The notes: a model not told the origin generated them from the letters alone. 64,000 nt of DNA from Phycisphaerales bacterium (GCA_029245245.1 JAQWPT010000033.1:299957-363956); one strand, 5' to 3'; counted from the first letter of the stretch, positions 43,715-54,363 are shown. Numbers and translations: made by a program.

Positions 43715-45844
43715 TCAGGGCGAGGTCGCCGGCAGCCGCGGCGTACATTCCAGTTCATTGAAGAGGAACGCCATGACGTCGGCCGTCTCGGCAATGCGCA
43801 TCGTCGTCGGCTTTCCGGCTCCGTGCCCCGCCCGTCGATTGATCCGGATGAGTACCGGATTGTCTCCGGCGTGGGCGTGCTGCAGCGCTGCGGCATACTT
43901 GAAACTGTGCCCGGGAACGACGCGGTCATCCGTGTCTCCCGTGGTCACCATGGTCGCTGGATAGGACGTCCCCGCCTTCAGGTTGTGGTAGGGGGAATAG
44001 GCGTAGAGGGCATTGAACTCCTCCTCGTTCTCGATGTCGCCGAAGTCGCCCTGCCACGCGGCACCGATGGTGAACCTGTGGAAGCGCAGCATGTCCATGA
44101 CACCGACGGCGGGCAGGCAGGCACCGAAGAGATCGGGACGCTGGGTCATGCACGCACCCACCAGGAGACCACCGTTGGAACCCCCCTGGATCGCAAGGCA
44201 GGACGGCTGCGTCCATTGCTCATTGATCAACCACTCTGCAGCGGCGATGAAGTCGTCGAACACGTTCTGCTTGCGGGTCCTGGTCCCGGCCTCGTGCCAT
44301 TCGCGACCGTACTCCCCGCCGCCACGGAGATTCGGAATCGCCAGCATGCCACCCATTTCAACCCATGCCAGTCGAGCCGGCGAGAAGTAGGGCGTCAGCG
44401 AGATATCGAACCCTCCGTATCCATAGAGCAGCGTCGGATTGGATCCGTCCTGTTTCATGTCGACGTGGTGCACGAGAAACATCGGAACCCTGGTTCCGTC
44501 CTTGCTCGAGTAGAACACCTGTCGAACGACGTACTTGGAGAAATCGAAATCGAGGTGCGAGCCGTCGATCTTCCTGGACGCTCCCGTGGCCAGATCGAAG
44601 TGGTAGATCGTGGGAGGCGTTGTAAAGCTCGAGAAGGAATAGAACGTCTCCCCATGATCTCGTTCGCCTCCGCTGGCGCTGGCGGTGCCGAGGCCAGGCA
44701 ACTCGATCTCACCCTTGCGCACTCCGCGCTCGTCCCATCGAACCAGCCGCGTGGTCGCATCCTGCATGGTGTTGGCGATCAGTTCACCTCCGACATGCTG
44801 CACCGACTTGAGAGTCGACTCCTGCTCGGGAATCACCTCGCTCCAGGACGGATTGGCCGGGTCGGACAGGTCCGCCGAGACGACACGCTTGCGCGGTGCG
44901 TCCTCGTCGGTCATGAAGTACAGCACGTCCCCGTTGCTGCCGATGAACTCGTACTCGTGCTTCCACTCCGGCACCACGTCGATGAACGTGCTTGACCCCG
45001 TTTCAAGATTCATGGCCCGGATGAGGTTCGGAGGACCGGAGCCTCGCCAGACGTTGATCACCAGCCATCGTCCGTCCTCGGTGACCGAGGGGCCCCAGGA
45101 CCACCTGGGATGCTCGGTGTCTTCAAGCACGAGGGTGTCCCGTGACTGGGGCGTTCCCGGAACGTGGCGGTAGAGCTTCATGAACTCGTTCTTGCCGACG
45201 TAGGCACCGTCCCCGTCGTGAGCTTCGTAGCGACCGTAGTAGAAGGCGCTGCCGTCGGGCACCCAGGCCGGGTCTGCAAACTTCGACCACTTGATGCGAT
45301 CGGGCAGGTCCAGCCCGGTTGAGAGATCCCGGATTCGCCATGTCTTCCAGTCACTGCCTGCGTCGGCCACCGCGTAGGCGAGGTACCGCCCATCGGGACT
45401 GAAACTCGTACCGCCCAGCGCCACGGTTCCGTCTTCCGACCACGTGTTCGGGTCGATCAGGACCTCGACCTCTCCACCGCCCAGCGTCTTCCTGGTGTAC
45501 AGGACATCCTGGTTCTGCAACCCATCGTTGGCGGAGAAGTAGTACCGGTCCGCGACGCGGAATGGTGTCCGAACCTTTGGGTAGTCCCACAACTGCTGCA
45601 GGCGTGCATGGATCGCCGGACGCTGCTGGATCGAATCAAGGTACCCATGGGTCACCGCGTTCTGGGCATCCACCCAGTCGCTGACTTCCTGGTCGTCTCG
45701 TACGTCGTTCTCAAGCCATCGATACGGGTCGGACACCGATGTGTCATGAATGACATCGACCTGGTCGACACGACGGGACTCCGGGTAGTCGATACCGGCT
45801 GGCTGGGCCAACTGGATGATCGTTGCAAGCATGAGCGTTGACAT
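43715..45844 (-). CDS. Prolyl oligopeptidase family serine peptidase
   Basis: 709 aa (S9A). It cleaves short peptides after proline. A beta-propeller domain (about 60-425) restricts access to the C-terminal alpha/beta-hydrolase domain. There the catalytic Ser is in GGSNGGLL (about 555), the Asp in DTDDRVVPGHSFK (about 635) and the His in RAGHGAGKPT (about 677). The N-terminus MSTLMLATIIQLAQPAG is weakly hydrophobic and may be a signal peptide. GAGGAGG precedes the ATG at 45844. It follows map by 16 bases at the end of the hut-map operon, so peptide turnover and amino acid use are grouped. Confidence 0.95.
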   Translation of the reverse strand: MSTLMLATIIQLAQPAGIDYPESRRVDQVDVIHDTSVSDPYRWLENDVRDDQEVSDWVDAQNAVTHGYLDSIQQRPAIHARLQQLWDYPKVRTPFRVADRYYFSANDGLQNQDVLYTRKTLGGGEVEVLIDPNTWSEDGTVALGGTSFSPDGRYLAYAVADAGSDWKTWRIRDLSTGLDLPDRIKWSKFADPAWVPDGSAFYYGRYEAHDGDGAYVGKNEFMKLYRHVPGTPQSRDTLVLEDTEHPRWSWGPSVTEDGRWLVINVWRGSGPPNLIRAMNLETGSSTFIDVVPEWKHEYEFIGSNGDVLYFMTDEDAPRKRVVSADLSDPANPSWSEVIPEQESTLKSVQHVGGELIANTMQDATTRLVRWDERGVRKGEIELPGLGTASASGGERDHGETFYSFSSFTTPPTIYHFDLATGASRKIDGSHLDFDFSKYVVRQVFYSSKDGTRVPMFLVHHVDMKQDGSNPTLLYGYGGFDISLTPYFSPARLAWVEMGGMLAIPNLRGGGEYGREWHEAGTRTRKQNVFDDFIAAAEWLINEQWTQPSCLAIQGGSNGGLLVGACMTQRPDLFGACLPAVGVMDMLRFHRFTIGAAWQGDFGDIENEEEFNALYAYSPYHNLKAGTSYPATMVTTGDTDDRVVPGHSFKYAAALQHAHAGDNPVLIRINRRAGHGAGKPTTMRIAETADVMAFLFNELECTPRLPATSP

Positions 45845-45860
45845 CGACGCCTCCTCGTGT

Positions 45861-46673
45861 TCAACCCACCACGTCGGGCAGGTCGGCCAGCCCGGCGGTG
45901 AGATTCCTCGGGCCGTGAGCCGTGACGAGGACATCAGCCTCGTAGTGCACGCTCAACGAGCCATCGACGGTGCAGATTGGCCATTCACCTGGCGCACTGG
46001 TGACCTCGTGGCCACCGGCGTTGATCATCGGTTCGACGGCAACAAGCAACCCCTCGGCAAACAATCGTTCGGCATCGGGCCATTCGCCGGGTCGAGTCGG
46101 CATCACGTTTGAGACGAATGGGGGGCCGTGCAGCGACTTGCCGTAGCCGTGTCCTCCAAGCCCGCGCACCAGGCTGAAGCCGCATTCATCCTCGACATGT
46201 TCCTGAACGGCCCGGGCCCAGTCCGCAAGCGGTCGGCCCGGCTGCATGGCTTCGATTCCACGTCGAAGCGACTCCTTGCCGGTATCCATGAGTCGCCGTG
46301 CTTCGTCCGTGCACTCCTTGATCGCGTAGGTCCACGCAGCATCTCCGATCCACCCATTGTGGCGAACGCCGATGTCGATCGAGATGAGATCACCCACGAC
46401 GAGCGGTGCGTCGCTCATCAGGTGCGTACCGTGCACGACGCACTGGTTCACGGAGAGGCAGGAGTGGCTTGGAAAGGGGGACTGGCCCGGAATCCGGTAT
46501 CGGATGAAGCAACTGCGTGATCGCATCGCCTTGAGTTCCCGACCGATGAACTCGTCGATCTCCGACAGCGTCTGCCCGGCGGCCAGGAAGTCCACGAGTC
46601 GGCGATGCATCTCGACAACGCACTCGGCAGCCGCCTCGGCGCCGGCGATGTCACGCTCCCTGTGGATCACCAT
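45861..46673 (-). CDS. map: Methionine aminopeptidase
   Basis: 270 aa type I enzyme removing N-terminal Met. The five metal ligands are all there: D100, D111, H175, E214 and E245, in SIDIGV, GDAAWTY, GGHGYG, VAVEPMI and HYEADVLVT. The start MVIHRERD at 46673 gives the usual length and leaves a 13-base gap after hutI; upstream in-frame ATGs at 46739 and 46745 would overlap hutI. Several conserved segments deviate, e.g. SLHGPPF where FHExP is usual, so this may be a second, specialised Map. Confidence 0.92.
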   Translation of the reverse strand: MVIHRERDIAGAEAAAECVVEMHRRLVDFLAAGQTLSEIDEFIGRELKAMRSRSCFIRYRIPGQSPFPSHSCLSVNQCVVHGTHLMSDAPLVVGDLISIDIGVRHNGWIGDAAWTYAIKECTDEARRLMDTGKESLRRGIEAMQPGRPLADWARAVQEHVEDECGFSLVRGLGGHGYGKSLHGPPFVSNVMPTRPGEWPDAERLFAEGLLVAVEPMINAGGHEVTSAPGEWPICTVDGSLSVHYEADVLVTAHGPRNLTAGLADLPDVVG

Positions 46674-46686
46674 GTCGTACCACCCG

Positions 46687-47946
46687 TCATGATTCTTCTT
46701 CTCCGGGCTCGCCGGTATCGGCGAGGAACTGGATGACATCACCAAGTCCGATCACCAGCGGTGGCGGTGGCGGTGACACCATCCATGCCAGTTCTCGCTC
46801 ATCGCGGGTATCGATCACCACCAGGTCGGCTCGGTGGCCGACGGTAATGGATCCCACTTCATTCTGGAGCCCGAGGACACACGCCGCGTTGTAGGTCGCG
46901 GCGACGATTGCTTCCTGTGGCGTCAGGCCCAGCTTCCGGCAGGACAGCACGATCGCCATCGGCATGGACGGACATGGTGCGGAGCCGGGATTGAAGTTCG
47001 TGGCCACGGCCACGGCGGCCCCGGCGTCGACGAGGGCCCGGCCCGGTGCGTACCGCCCGTCGAGGCAGAATCCACTGGTAGGCAGCAGGACCGCCATGGT
47101 CTCGCTCTGGCCGATCCTGGCCACCATGTCGGGCCCGGTCGCCTCGAGGTGATCAACGCTCAATGCGCCCAGTTCCAGAGCACGCTCGACCATTCCCAGT
47201 TCGTTGAACTGGTCGGCATGAACCCGGATCGGACACCCGAGTTCGATGGCCTGCTCGAAGTACCGGGTGGTGTCCTCAACCGACCAGGCCCCGGTTTCGC
47301 AGTAGGCGTCGCAGCAGATTCCCGGAAACTCTTCGGCGACCGCCGGCAGGGTTTCGGTGATGGTGCGTTCCACGAAGTCGGGCACGTCCGGGTCGATCGC
47401 GTGGGCGCCCAGGAAGGTGCCTGTGATCAACTGTGTCGTCATCTGTGACACGTTGTGAATGGCCCGGATCATCTTCAGCTCGTCTTCGGTGGTGAGCCCG
47501 TACCCGGACTTGACCTCCATCGTGCCGGTTCCCCAGGCGGACATGGTCGAAACCCGCTCCTCGAGGTTCGAGATCAGACCTTCCATGGATGCCTCGCGAA
47601 CAGAGCGCACGGTGGACATGATTCCGCCGCCCTCTTCGAGCAGTTCCAGGTACGTTGCGCCCTCGAGCGATCTCTGGAACTCGTCGAGCCGGCTCCCCGC
47701 CCAGCAGGCGTGGGTGTGGCAGTCGACGAACGAGGGCATGAGCACACGGCCGTCGAGATCGATGACCGAATCGGGCTCAAGCCCCTCCGGCGGCTCTCCG
47801 CTGCCGAGGTCACCGATCAGGGTGTCACGCGTCAGCACCCAGCCGTTGTCGATGATGGCCAGATCGCGCATCGCGTCTCCGCGACGCGGGGCTCCGTCCC
47901 CGTGCAGGGTGAGGATTCGGGCATTGACGAAGAGCAGGGTTGCCAT
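46687..47946 (-). CDS. hutI: Imidazolonepropionase
   Basis: 419 aa amidohydrolase, third step of histidine degradation (imidazolone-propionate to formiminoglutamate). The metal-binding motif DCHTHACWAGSR lies near 74. HADQFNELG, VDHLEATGPD and ATNFNPGSAPCPSM are further family signatures. It starts 21 bases after hutU in the hutH-hutU-hutI operon. The last step enzymes (HutF/HutG) are not in the window. Confidence 0.95.
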   Translation of the reverse strand: MATLLFVNARILTLHGDGAPRRGDAMRDLAIIDNGWVLTRDTLIGDLGSGEPPEGLEPDSVIDLDGRVLMPSFVDCHTHACWAGSRLDEFQRSLEGATYLELLEEGGGIMSTVRSVREASMEGLISNLEERVSTMSAWGTGTMEVKSGYGLTTEDELKMIRAIHNVSQMTTQLITGTFLGAHAIDPDVPDFVERTITETLPAVAEEFPGICCDAYCETGAWSVEDTTRYFEQAIELGCPIRVHADQFNELGMVERALELGALSVDHLEATGPDMVARIGQSETMAVLLPTSGFCLDGRYAPGRALVDAGAAVAVATNFNPGSAPCPSMPMAIVLSCRKLGLTPQEAIVAATYNAACVLGLQNEVGSITVGHRADLVVIDTRDERELAWMVSPPPPPLVIGLGDVIQFLADTGEPGEEES

Positions 47947-47967
47947 CGAGGCGGATTCCGTTCGTAC

Positions 47968-49629
47968 TCACCAGTCCCGGATGGGGACCTGGACATCGTT
48001 GTCATCGGCGCAGCGCTGCGCCTGTTCGTAGCCGGCGTCTGCGTGCCGGAAGATCCCCATCATGGGATCGTTGGTCAGCACACGCTGTACCCGGGCATCA
48101 GCCTCCTTCGTTCCGTCGCACACCACGACCTGGCCGGCGTGCTGGCTGAAGCCGATGCCGACGCCACCACCGTGGTGGAAACTGACCCAGCTTGCTCCAC
48201 TGGCAATGTTCACGGCAAAGTTCAGCAGTGGCCAGTCCGACACGTCGTCGGTACCGTCAAGCATTCCCTCGGTCTCCCGGTTTGGTGATGCCACCGAACC
48301 GCAATCGAGGTGGTCGCGTCCGATGACGATCGGGGCAGCGACGATGCCATCACGCACCATCTGGTTGAACCGGGCTCCCGCCTTGTCGCGTTCACCAAGG
48401 CCCAGCCAGCAGATCCGGCAGGGAAGTCCCTGGAAGGCGACCCGCTCCTGTGCCATGGTGATCCACCGGTGCAGTGATTCATCTTCCGGGAAGAGCTCGA
48501 GAATGGCTTCGTCGGTCTTGCGGATGTCTTCCGGGTCGCCCGAGAGCGCCGCCCAGCGAAAGGGGCCCCGGCCGAGGCAGAACTGTGGTCGTATGTAGGC
48601 GGGCACGAATCCAGGAAATGCGAACGCATCTGCGAACCCTTCGTCGAGCGCCCGCTGCCGGATGTTGTTTCCATAGTCGAAGGTCTTCGCGCCACCCTGC
48701 TGCAACTGCACCATCAGCTCGACGTGTCGTCGCATGGATGACATCGATCGGCGCTGGTACTCCTCCGGATCGCTGCTGCGCAGTGCGTCGGCTTCGTCGC
48801 GGGAGAGGCCCTGGGGGTAGTAGCCCTGGAGTGGATCGTGGGCCGAGGTCTGGTCAGTCAACGTATCGGGCGTGATGCCGCGCTCCGCCAGTCGTTCCAG
48901 CAGGTCCACGGCGTTGCCGAGCCATCCGATTGACACGGCCTCCTTCGCATCCCGGGCGGCAAGCCCGCGATCGATGGCGGCATCGAGATCTTCGATGATC
49001 TCATCCAGGTACCGATCGTGCACCCGCTTCTCGAGTCGCTCCCGGCAGACTTCCGCCATCAGGCAGGTGCCCTCATTCATGGTGATGGCCAGGGGCTGGG
49101 CACCACCCATGCCGCCGCAGCCAGCGGTGACATTGATCGTGCCCGCCAGAGTGCCGCCGAAATGCTGCCGTGCGCACTCGGCGTAGGTCTCATACGTGCC
49201 CTGGAGGATTCCCTGGGTCCCGATGTAGATCCATGAGCCGGCTGTCATCTGCCCGAACATCATCAGTCCCTTGGCCTCGAGTTCATCGAACCGTTCCTGG
49301 GTGGCCCAGTGGGGAACGATGTTCGAGTTGGCGATGAGCACTCGAGGTGAATCCTCGGTGGTGCGAACCACTCCCACGGGCTTGCCTGACTGGACAAGGA
49401 GCGTTTCGTCCGGTTCCAGGTCCTTGAGGCTCTTGATGATCGCTTCGTAGGCGATCCAGGACCGAGCCGCCTTTCCACGACCCCCGTAGACGACCAGGTC
49501 CTCGGGCCGCTCGGCGACCTCCGGATCCAGGTTGTTCATGAGCATGCGCATGGCGGCTTCCGCCTGCCAGCTCTTGCAGGTTCGCGTGGTGCCCCGCGGG
49601 GCCCTGATGGTACGCATGGAGGTCGACAT
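47968..49629 (-). CDS. hutU: Urocanate hydratase
   Basis: 553 aa NAD+-dependent enzyme turning urocanate into imidazolonepropionate, second step of histidine breakdown. Typical segments are [59 protein letters not shown], the NAD-binding [14 protein letters not shown] and [15 protein letters not shown]. The ATG at 49629 is used; a GTG at 49635 and an ATG at 49617 are also in frame. It follows hutH by 23 bases. Confidence 0.96.
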   Translation of the reverse strand: MSTSMRTIRAPRGTTRTCKSWQAEAAMRMLMNNLDPEVAERPEDLVVYGGRGKAARSWIAYEAIIKSLKDLEPDETLLVQSGKPVGVVRTTEDSPRVLIANSNIVPHWATQERFDELEAKGLMMFGQMTAGSWIYIGTQGILQGTYETYAECARQHFGGTLAGTINVTAGCGGMGGAQPLAITMNEGTCLMAEVCRERLEKRVHDRYLDEIIEDLDAAIDRGLAARDAKEAVSIGWLGNAVDLLERLAERGITPDTLTDQTSAHDPLQGYYPQGLSRDEADALRSSDPEEYQRRSMSSMRRHVELMVQLQQGGAKTFDYGNNIRQRALDEGFADAFAFPGFVPAYIRPQFCLGRGPFRWAALSGDPEDIRKTDEAILELFPEDESLHRWITMAQERVAFQGLPCRICWLGLGERDKAGARFNQMVRDGIVAAPIVIGRDHLDCGSVASPNRETEGMLDGTDDVSDWPLLNFAVNIASGASWVSFHHGGGVGIGFSQHAGQVVVCDGTKEADARVQRVLTNDPMMGIFRHADAGYEQAQRCADDNDVQVPIRDW

Positions 49630-49652
49630 CCCCACAGGGTACCGCCTCGAAC

Positions 49653-51158
49653 TCAGGAGAGCGCGCCGCTTCGAATCAGCCCGTCAATGGCCTCGATGTC
49701 CGGGGCTGGGGGACGATCCTCGGTCAGTTCAGGGACGACCTCCCGGATGACGGCGTGTGCGGCCTCGACCCCGCTGCCACTGGCCAGCGGACGGTGGTGC
49801 TCGATCGCCTCCGACATGGTCAGCAGTTCGATCGCGATCACCTTGCGTGCAATGGAGACGGCTCGTCGAAGCTTCAGACCGGAGGTTGCGCCCATCGAGT
49901 TGTAGTCCTCGATGCCCGCAGCGGTGGGAATGTTGCCCACGCTGGCCGGAGTCGCCAGGATTCGAAGTTCGTTGCAGCAGGCAGCCGCGGTGTACTGGGT
50001 GATCATGAGTCCACTGTGCAGTCCAGGCTCGGGACTCAAGTGGGTCGGAACCCGATTGAATGCATCGTGAGCAGCCTGCAACCAGAACACACGCCGCTCG
50101 CTGATGCCCGCGGCGCTGGCCAGGGCGATGGCGATGGAGTCCATGGCGATCGCAAGTGGCATTCCGTGGAAGTTGCCGCCACTTCGAATTTCATCACCAA
50201 ACACCAGTGGATTGTCGGTCACGGCGCCCAGTTCGCGTTCGACGACGGTTCGAGCGGCGGCGATCGAGTCGACAACCGCTCCAAGCACCTGTGGTGTGGC
50301 GCGAAGGCTGTAGGGGTCCTGGACTCGCGGATCGTCCTCGACGTGGGAGGTGACGATGGTGGATCCGGCCAGCAGTTCACGCATCCGTCGAGCCACCTCG
50401 ATCTGGCCGGGTTGGCATCGAATCTCGTGAATGCGTGCATCCAGCGTGGCATCGGTTCCCAGGCACGCATCGACGGCCATGGCCGCAGCGGTGATGGTCG
50501 CGTTCATGAGGTGATCGATGTCGGCCAGGCACAGTGTGGCCTGTGCCGCCATGAGGTGCGTCCCGTTGATGAGGGCGAGCCCCTCCTTGGCTTCAAGGGC
50601 GATGGGCTGCATGCCCGCCTGTGACAGTGCGTCAGCTCCACTCACGCATTTTCCATCGACGACGGCCTCTCCCTCGCCCACGAGCACCAGCGCCGCGTGC
50701 GACAAGGGGGCGAGATCACCGGAGGCGCCCACCGATCCGAGTTCGGGAACGACCGGAGCAATACCGGCATTGAGCAATCCGATGATCTGCTGCAGCAGCT
50801 CAAGTCGAACGCCTGAACAGCCCCGAGCAAGGGATCCGGCCAGGATCAGCAGCATGGCCCGGACTGTTTCCGTCGGAAGCGGATCGCCCACTCCAGCGGC
50901 ATGCGAACGGATGAGGTTCAACTGGAGGTGGCGGTTTGATTCAGGGTCGATCTGTTCCCGCGAGAGGGCACCGAAGCCGGTGTTGATTCCGTAGACGGCC
51001 TCGCTGCCGGCCGCGGCCTGCTCGATGGTGGACCGCGACGTGGCCATTCGATCGGCGGCACCGTCTCCAATGGAGACCGACGCTCCCTCGCGTGCCACGG
51101 CCACGACCTGGTTGATCGTGAGGGGGGATCCATCGAGTTTGACCGGTCCGCCGGGCAT
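49653..51158 (-). CDS. hutH: Histidine ammonia-lyase
   Basis: 501 aa. It removes ammonia from histidine to give urocanate. A145-S146-G147 in [14 protein letters not shown] form the MIO prosthetic group, and YGINTGFG (56-63) carries the catalytic Tyr. The length is standard (about 505). It is the first gene of the operon and is divergent from the membrane protein at 51233, leaving a 74-base intergenic space for both promoters. No HutC-type repressor gene is present nearby. Confidence 0.96.
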   Translation of the reverse strand: MPGGPVKLDGSPLTINQVVAVAREGASVSIGDGAADRMATSRSTIEQAAAGSEAVYGINTGFGALSREQIDPESNRHLQLNLIRSHAAGVGDPLPTETVRAMLLILAGSLARGCSGVRLELLQQIIGLLNAGIAPVVPELGSVGASGDLAPLSHAALVLVGEGEAVVDGKCVSGADALSQAGMQPIALEAKEGLALINGTHLMAAQATLCLADIDHLMNATITAAAMAVDACLGTDATLDARIHEIRCQPGQIEVARRMRELLAGSTIVTSHVEDDPRVQDPYSLRATPQVLGAVVDSIAAARTVVERELGAVTDNPLVFGDEIRSGGNFHGMPLAIAMDSIAIALASAAGISERRVFWLQAAHDAFNRVPTHLSPEPGLHSGLMITQYTAAACCNELRILATPASVGNIPTAAGIEDYNSMGATSGLKLRRAVSIARKVIAIELLTMSEAIEHHRPLASGSGVEAAHAVIREVVPELTEDRPPAPDIEAIDGLIRSGALS

Positions 51159-51232
51159 GGCGGCAGGATACGCGAAGTCCTCGTCAAAGTGCGTGGTTTG
51201 CCTTTGGGGCCTCCAGCGGCTTCAATGCCCTC

Positions 51233-52078
51233 ATGGAAGTCGTTCGCAACTGGATCATCATGCTGGCCGCCCTGGCTCTCTCGATCATCGCCTTTCTCCT
51301 GATCGAGCCAACCCTGCTCTCCACGCAGGGGGACTTCGGACCTACGGTGATGCAGGCCCAGTCTCCCGTGGCCGCCTGCCTGGCGATGCTCGCGGCCCTG
51401 ATCGTAGGCACCATCATCGCGGTGGGCGTTGCCCGAATCTTCCAGGCATCAACCGGCCTGCTCGTACTGGGCATCGGCCTCGGATGGCTCGCCCTGCAAC
51501 TCCAGACGATCCAGCATGTTGCTCTGCACGGTTCATTCAACTGGCTCGTGCTCGAGGGCTTGATCTGGTCTGTCGTCATCCTGGCCATCGTCGTGATCAT
51601 GGCTCGCAGCACGGGCCCCATGGTGCAGCCGATGCTGGACCCGGGCGAAGCAGTTCCAGACTGGGCCGCCAGTACCGAGGCGATCAAGATGGGTGCTGCG
51701 GGCATCGCCGCGTTGCCGATCGTCTGGATCATCGCGCAGAGTCCCTTAAAGGGGCAGGTCCTGGCCGCCACGATTATTGGCTCCGTTGCCGCGGGGCTCG
51801 TCGGCCGACTTGTCGCCCCGACCGTCCAGCCGTACCTGCTCTTTGCCGGGGTATGCCTCTTTGGCGCCCTTGGCCAGTGGGTCGCTGGCATCATGATCCC
51901 CCCTGATCAGATGGAAGGCATGGTCACCAGCGGATTGCTGCCACACATCGCCTTACCGCTTCCCATCGACTACGCGGCAGGCTCCCTCATCGGTGTCCCC
52001 CTCGGACTGCAGTGGGGGTCTTCGTTTCTGCGCAAGGACGATCCGTCCAGCCAGGAACCGACGGCGGCCAGTTCATGA
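51233..52078 (+). CDS. Polytopic membrane protein of unknown function
   Basis: 281 aa with about seven hydrophobic segments (roughly 6-25, 45-68, 72-92, 103-123, 155-172, 178-198, 200-222) and a polar C-terminal tail. No recognised motif. The ATG lies 74 bases from the divergent hutH, and the stop overlaps the start of the next gene (ATGA), so it is co-translated with the DUF2520-like oxidoreductase. Function unknown. Confidence 0.7.
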   Translation: MEVVRNWIIMLAALALSIIAFLLIEPTLLSTQGDFGPTVMQAQSPVAACLAMLAALIVGTIIAVGVARIFQASTGLLVLGIGLGWLALQLQTIQHVALHGSFNWLVLEGLIWSVVILAIVVIMARSTGPMVQPMLDPGEAVPDWAASTEAIKMGAAGIAALPIVWIIAQSPLKGQVLAATIIGSVAAGLVGRLVAPTVQPYLLFAGVCLFGALGQWVAGIMIPPDQMEGMVTSGLLPHIALPLPIDYAAGSLIGVPLGLQWGSSFLRKDDPSSQEPTAASS

Positions 52079-52938
52079 ACCTTCCCGGCCGTGGAGATCC
52101 GATCGCGATCATCGGCTGTGGCCGCGTTGGCTCGACGCTCGCGTGTGCATTGTCTGACCATGGCTGGTCCGTGGCCCACCTCGCCTCGTCATCCCGGGCT
52201 TCGGCCGACCGGCTCGCAGGCCTGATCACCGGATCGACCGCCCATGCGACACCACAGGAGGCCGCCGATGCCGCCGATCTGGTGCTGCTGACCGTCCCTG
52301 ACGACGCCATCTCGGCGGTCGCCAACTCGATCTCCTGGACCGCAGAGCACCACGTGATCCACTGCAGCGGATCGCTCGGACTCGACGTCCTCCCGGAGAA
52401 CGTGAATCGAGGTTCATTTCATCCGATCATGACCATCCCCGCCGAACCGACACAGGGCATCCTCGATGGCGCGACGGTGGCGATCGACGGGGACGATGGT
52501 GTGCTCGATCTCCTTGAGCGGATGGCCAACGACGTCGGCGGACGACCGGTTCGGATCAAGCCCGAAGACCGAGTGCTGTACCACCTCTCGTGCCTGCTCG
52601 TTGGCGGCTACCTCAGCAGCCTCGGCGCCGAAGCAGCCGGTCTCTGGTCGCAGATGGGGTTCGATCCCAAGCGAGGCATCGAGGCGTTGGCACCGATGAT
52701 CAGCCAGGTCGGAAACAATCTCGGCGAGCAGGGAATTCCCTCCGCGCTGCAGGGAACGGTGCACCGGGGCGACGTCGAAGCGATTCGGGCCCATCTGGCG
52801 GTGATCGATGAGCGGTGCCCGCACCTGAGGGGACTCTACGTCGGCTTGGCAGAGACCTCGCTGCGGCAGGCGATCGCCTGCGGTGCGATCGACGACAACA
52901 CTGCTTCGGTCATCTCCGAGTTGCTTGCTTCAGCCTGA
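52075..52938 (+). CDS. Rossmann-fold oxidoreductase-like protein (DUF2520 type)
   Basis: 287 aa. The N-terminal NAD(P)-binding domain has IAIIGCGRVGSTLA (about 10-23). VLLTVPDDAI follows near 75, then GSFHPIMTIP (about 118-127). The C-terminal half is helical, resembling the 6-phosphogluconate dehydrogenase C-terminal-like domain of these proteins. The family is often next to panC/panB or other biosynthetic genes, but here it is only coupled to the membrane protein. The substrate is unknown. Confidence 0.83.
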   Translation: MNLPGRGDPIAIIGCGRVGSTLACALSDHGWSVAHLASSSRASADRLAGLITGSTAHATPQEAADAADLVLLTVPDDAISAVANSISWTAEHHVIHCSGSLGLDVLPENVNRGSFHPIMTIPAEPTQGILDGATVAIDGDDGVLDLLERMANDVGGRPVRIKPEDRVLYHLSCLLVGGYLSSLGAEAAGLWSQMGFDPKRGIEALAPMISQVGNNLGEQGIPSALQGTVHRGDVEAIRAHLAVIDERCPHLRGLYVGLAETSLRQAIACGAIDDNTASVISELLASA

Positions 52939-52953
52939 CTCCGGGTGGCTCGC

Positions 52954-54363
52954 CTACGGGCATGCGCCCCAGTAGTTGATCACCTTGAGCAGGTCGAGGA
53001 TGTTCACGACTCCGTCACCGTTGAGATCGCCCGGGCACTCACACTCGATCTCATCGCACATCTTGTAGGCATGGAAGGTGCCTTCCTGCGCCTCGCAGAG
53101 CGCCTGCACGGTCAAGACGCACTGGCTGCCTCCAAGACAGCAGGCTCCGACACAGGGATCCGGGCAGGTGATGTCATCGCACCGTGAACCGATGCCATAC
53201 CAGGTCGCCGCGTACTCAGACATGCAGTCCTGCTCAGCGAGTTCCAAGCACTCCCAGTAGCAGAACTCCTTGAGGAAGCAGCAGGCGCCGGTGTTGCAGG
53301 ACGCTGTGTCACAATCGGAGTTGTCACCGTTGTAGGTGCCACCCGCGTCAACACAGTTTTCCTCGGTCAGTGTCGAGCACGTGCCATCATCGAGGCAGCA
53401 GGCGCCGGTGACTGGAGGGCCACTAAAGACCATGCCGTACTCATCGGGATCCATGCCTTCTGGGAAGAGGGTGTCATCGTCATATGTTGCACCTATCCAC
53501 GTGGCGAACTCCCAGCCAGACAGTTTCGACAGGTCCGCGCCAGTCAGGTCAGCGCCAGTGAAATTTGAACCATAAATCACCGCGCCAGTCAGGTCCGCGC
53601 CAGACAGGTCCGCGCCAGTCAGGTCCACGCCACCGCCGACCAGATAGCCGTTTGCGAGCACAAAGCCATTTGGTAAATCAGCAGGTTCTCCAACAATACC
53701 GCCTGAAGAGACGCCACCCAGAATCGCGTTCGTCAGAATCGAGCCAGTCAGGTCCGCGTTTGTCAGGTTCGCGTTTGTCAGGTCCGCGCCAGTCAGGTCC
53801 GCGCCAGTCAGGTCCGCGCCAAACATGTATACGCCAAACATGTATACGCCAGACAAGTTTGCACCTGACAGGTCCGCGCCAGGCAGGTTCACGTACGGCC
53901 CGACGATATACCCATTGATCAGGGATATGTAGTCGGGGTAGGAAGCAGGAGTTCCGACAATACCGCCTGAATAAACGCCTGCGAAATTCACATCATTCAT
54001 GATCGCGCCATCCAGGTTCGCGTTCGTCAGAATCGAGCTTTGAATGTTCGCGCCATCCATGTTCGCGTTTGTCAGGTTCGCGCCAGTCCAGTCCACACCA
54101 GGGAAAGACCGGTACGCCATCCACGCGGCAGTCAGGTCCGAGCCAGACATGTTCGCGCCGCCGAAATTGCCGGCGACATCCGCACAGCCCAGGTACAGGC
54201 CCGAGAGGTCCACGCCAACGCCAAGGTTACATTCGAACTCGTGCAGAAACAGCGTCCCGTTGTCGTCGCAATCCTCGTACTGGTAGATGGAGCAGATTTC
54301 AGCAGTTGCGATGGTCGATCCCAGCAGGCAGGCCATGACAGCAGTGTTCTTCAAATGGTTCAT
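52954..54363 (-). CDS. Secreted pentapeptide-repeat protein with Cys-rich repeats and dockerin-like end
   Basis: 469 aa (474 if the upstream ATG is used). The signal peptide ends about residue 22 (STIATA). Pentapeptides of A(D/N)LxG type build a right-handed beta-helix from about 45 to 285. They are interrupted by two similar insertions (SGGIVGxPxxxPxxxxLxNGYxVG) at about 140-165 and 220-245. Then come three Cys-rich GACC units (about 320-455), including GACCLDDGTC and GACCLGGSQC. The end is GDLNGDGVVNILDLLKVINYWGACP, a dockerin-like half. A role as an exported structural or binding protein is likely. The gene is visibly less GC-rich than its neighbours in the repeat core. Confidence 0.83.
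   Translation of the reverse strand: MNHLKNTAVMACLLGSTIATAEICSIYQYEDCDDNGTLFLHEFECNLGVGVDLSGLYLGCADVAGNFGGANMSGSDLTAAWMAYRSFPGVDWTGANLTNANMDGANIQSSILTNANLDGAIMNDVNFAGVYSGGIVGTPASYPDYISLINGYIVGPYVNLPGADLSGANLSGVYMFGVYMFGADLTGADLTGADLTNANLTNADLTGSILTNAILGGVSSGGIVGEPADLPNGFVLANGYLVGGGVDLTGADLSGADLTGAVIYGSNFTGADLTGADLSKLSGWEFATWIGATYDDDTLFPEGMDPDEYGMVFSGPPVTGACCLDDGTCSTLTEENCVDAGGTYNGDNSDCDTASCNTGACCFLKEFCYWECLELAEQDCMSEYAATWYGIGSRCDDITCPDPCVGACCLGGSQCVLTVQALCEAQEGTFHAYKMCDEIECECPGDLNGDGVVNILDLLKVINYWGACP
53527..53895. repeat. Tandem 15-base repeats coding for pentapeptides
   Basis: Within the pentapeptide gene, near-identical 15-base units of the form GTCAGGTCCGCGCCA recur in direct orientation, for example at 53541-53560, 53581-53630 and 53740-53825. 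Each encodes one ADLTG-type pentapeptide in reverse. The high DNA identity suggests recent duplication and slippage. Confidence 0.8.

Noticed and set aside
46674..46745. Longer N-terminus for methionine aminopeptidase
   Set aside because: The additional 24 residues overlap hutI, are Ser/Pro-rich and are not part of the family; start at 46673 gives the standard length.
53527..53895. Short regular repeats first looked like a CRISPR array
   Set aside because: Units are contiguous 15-base repeats without unique spacers and they encode pentapeptides in frame; no cas genes.
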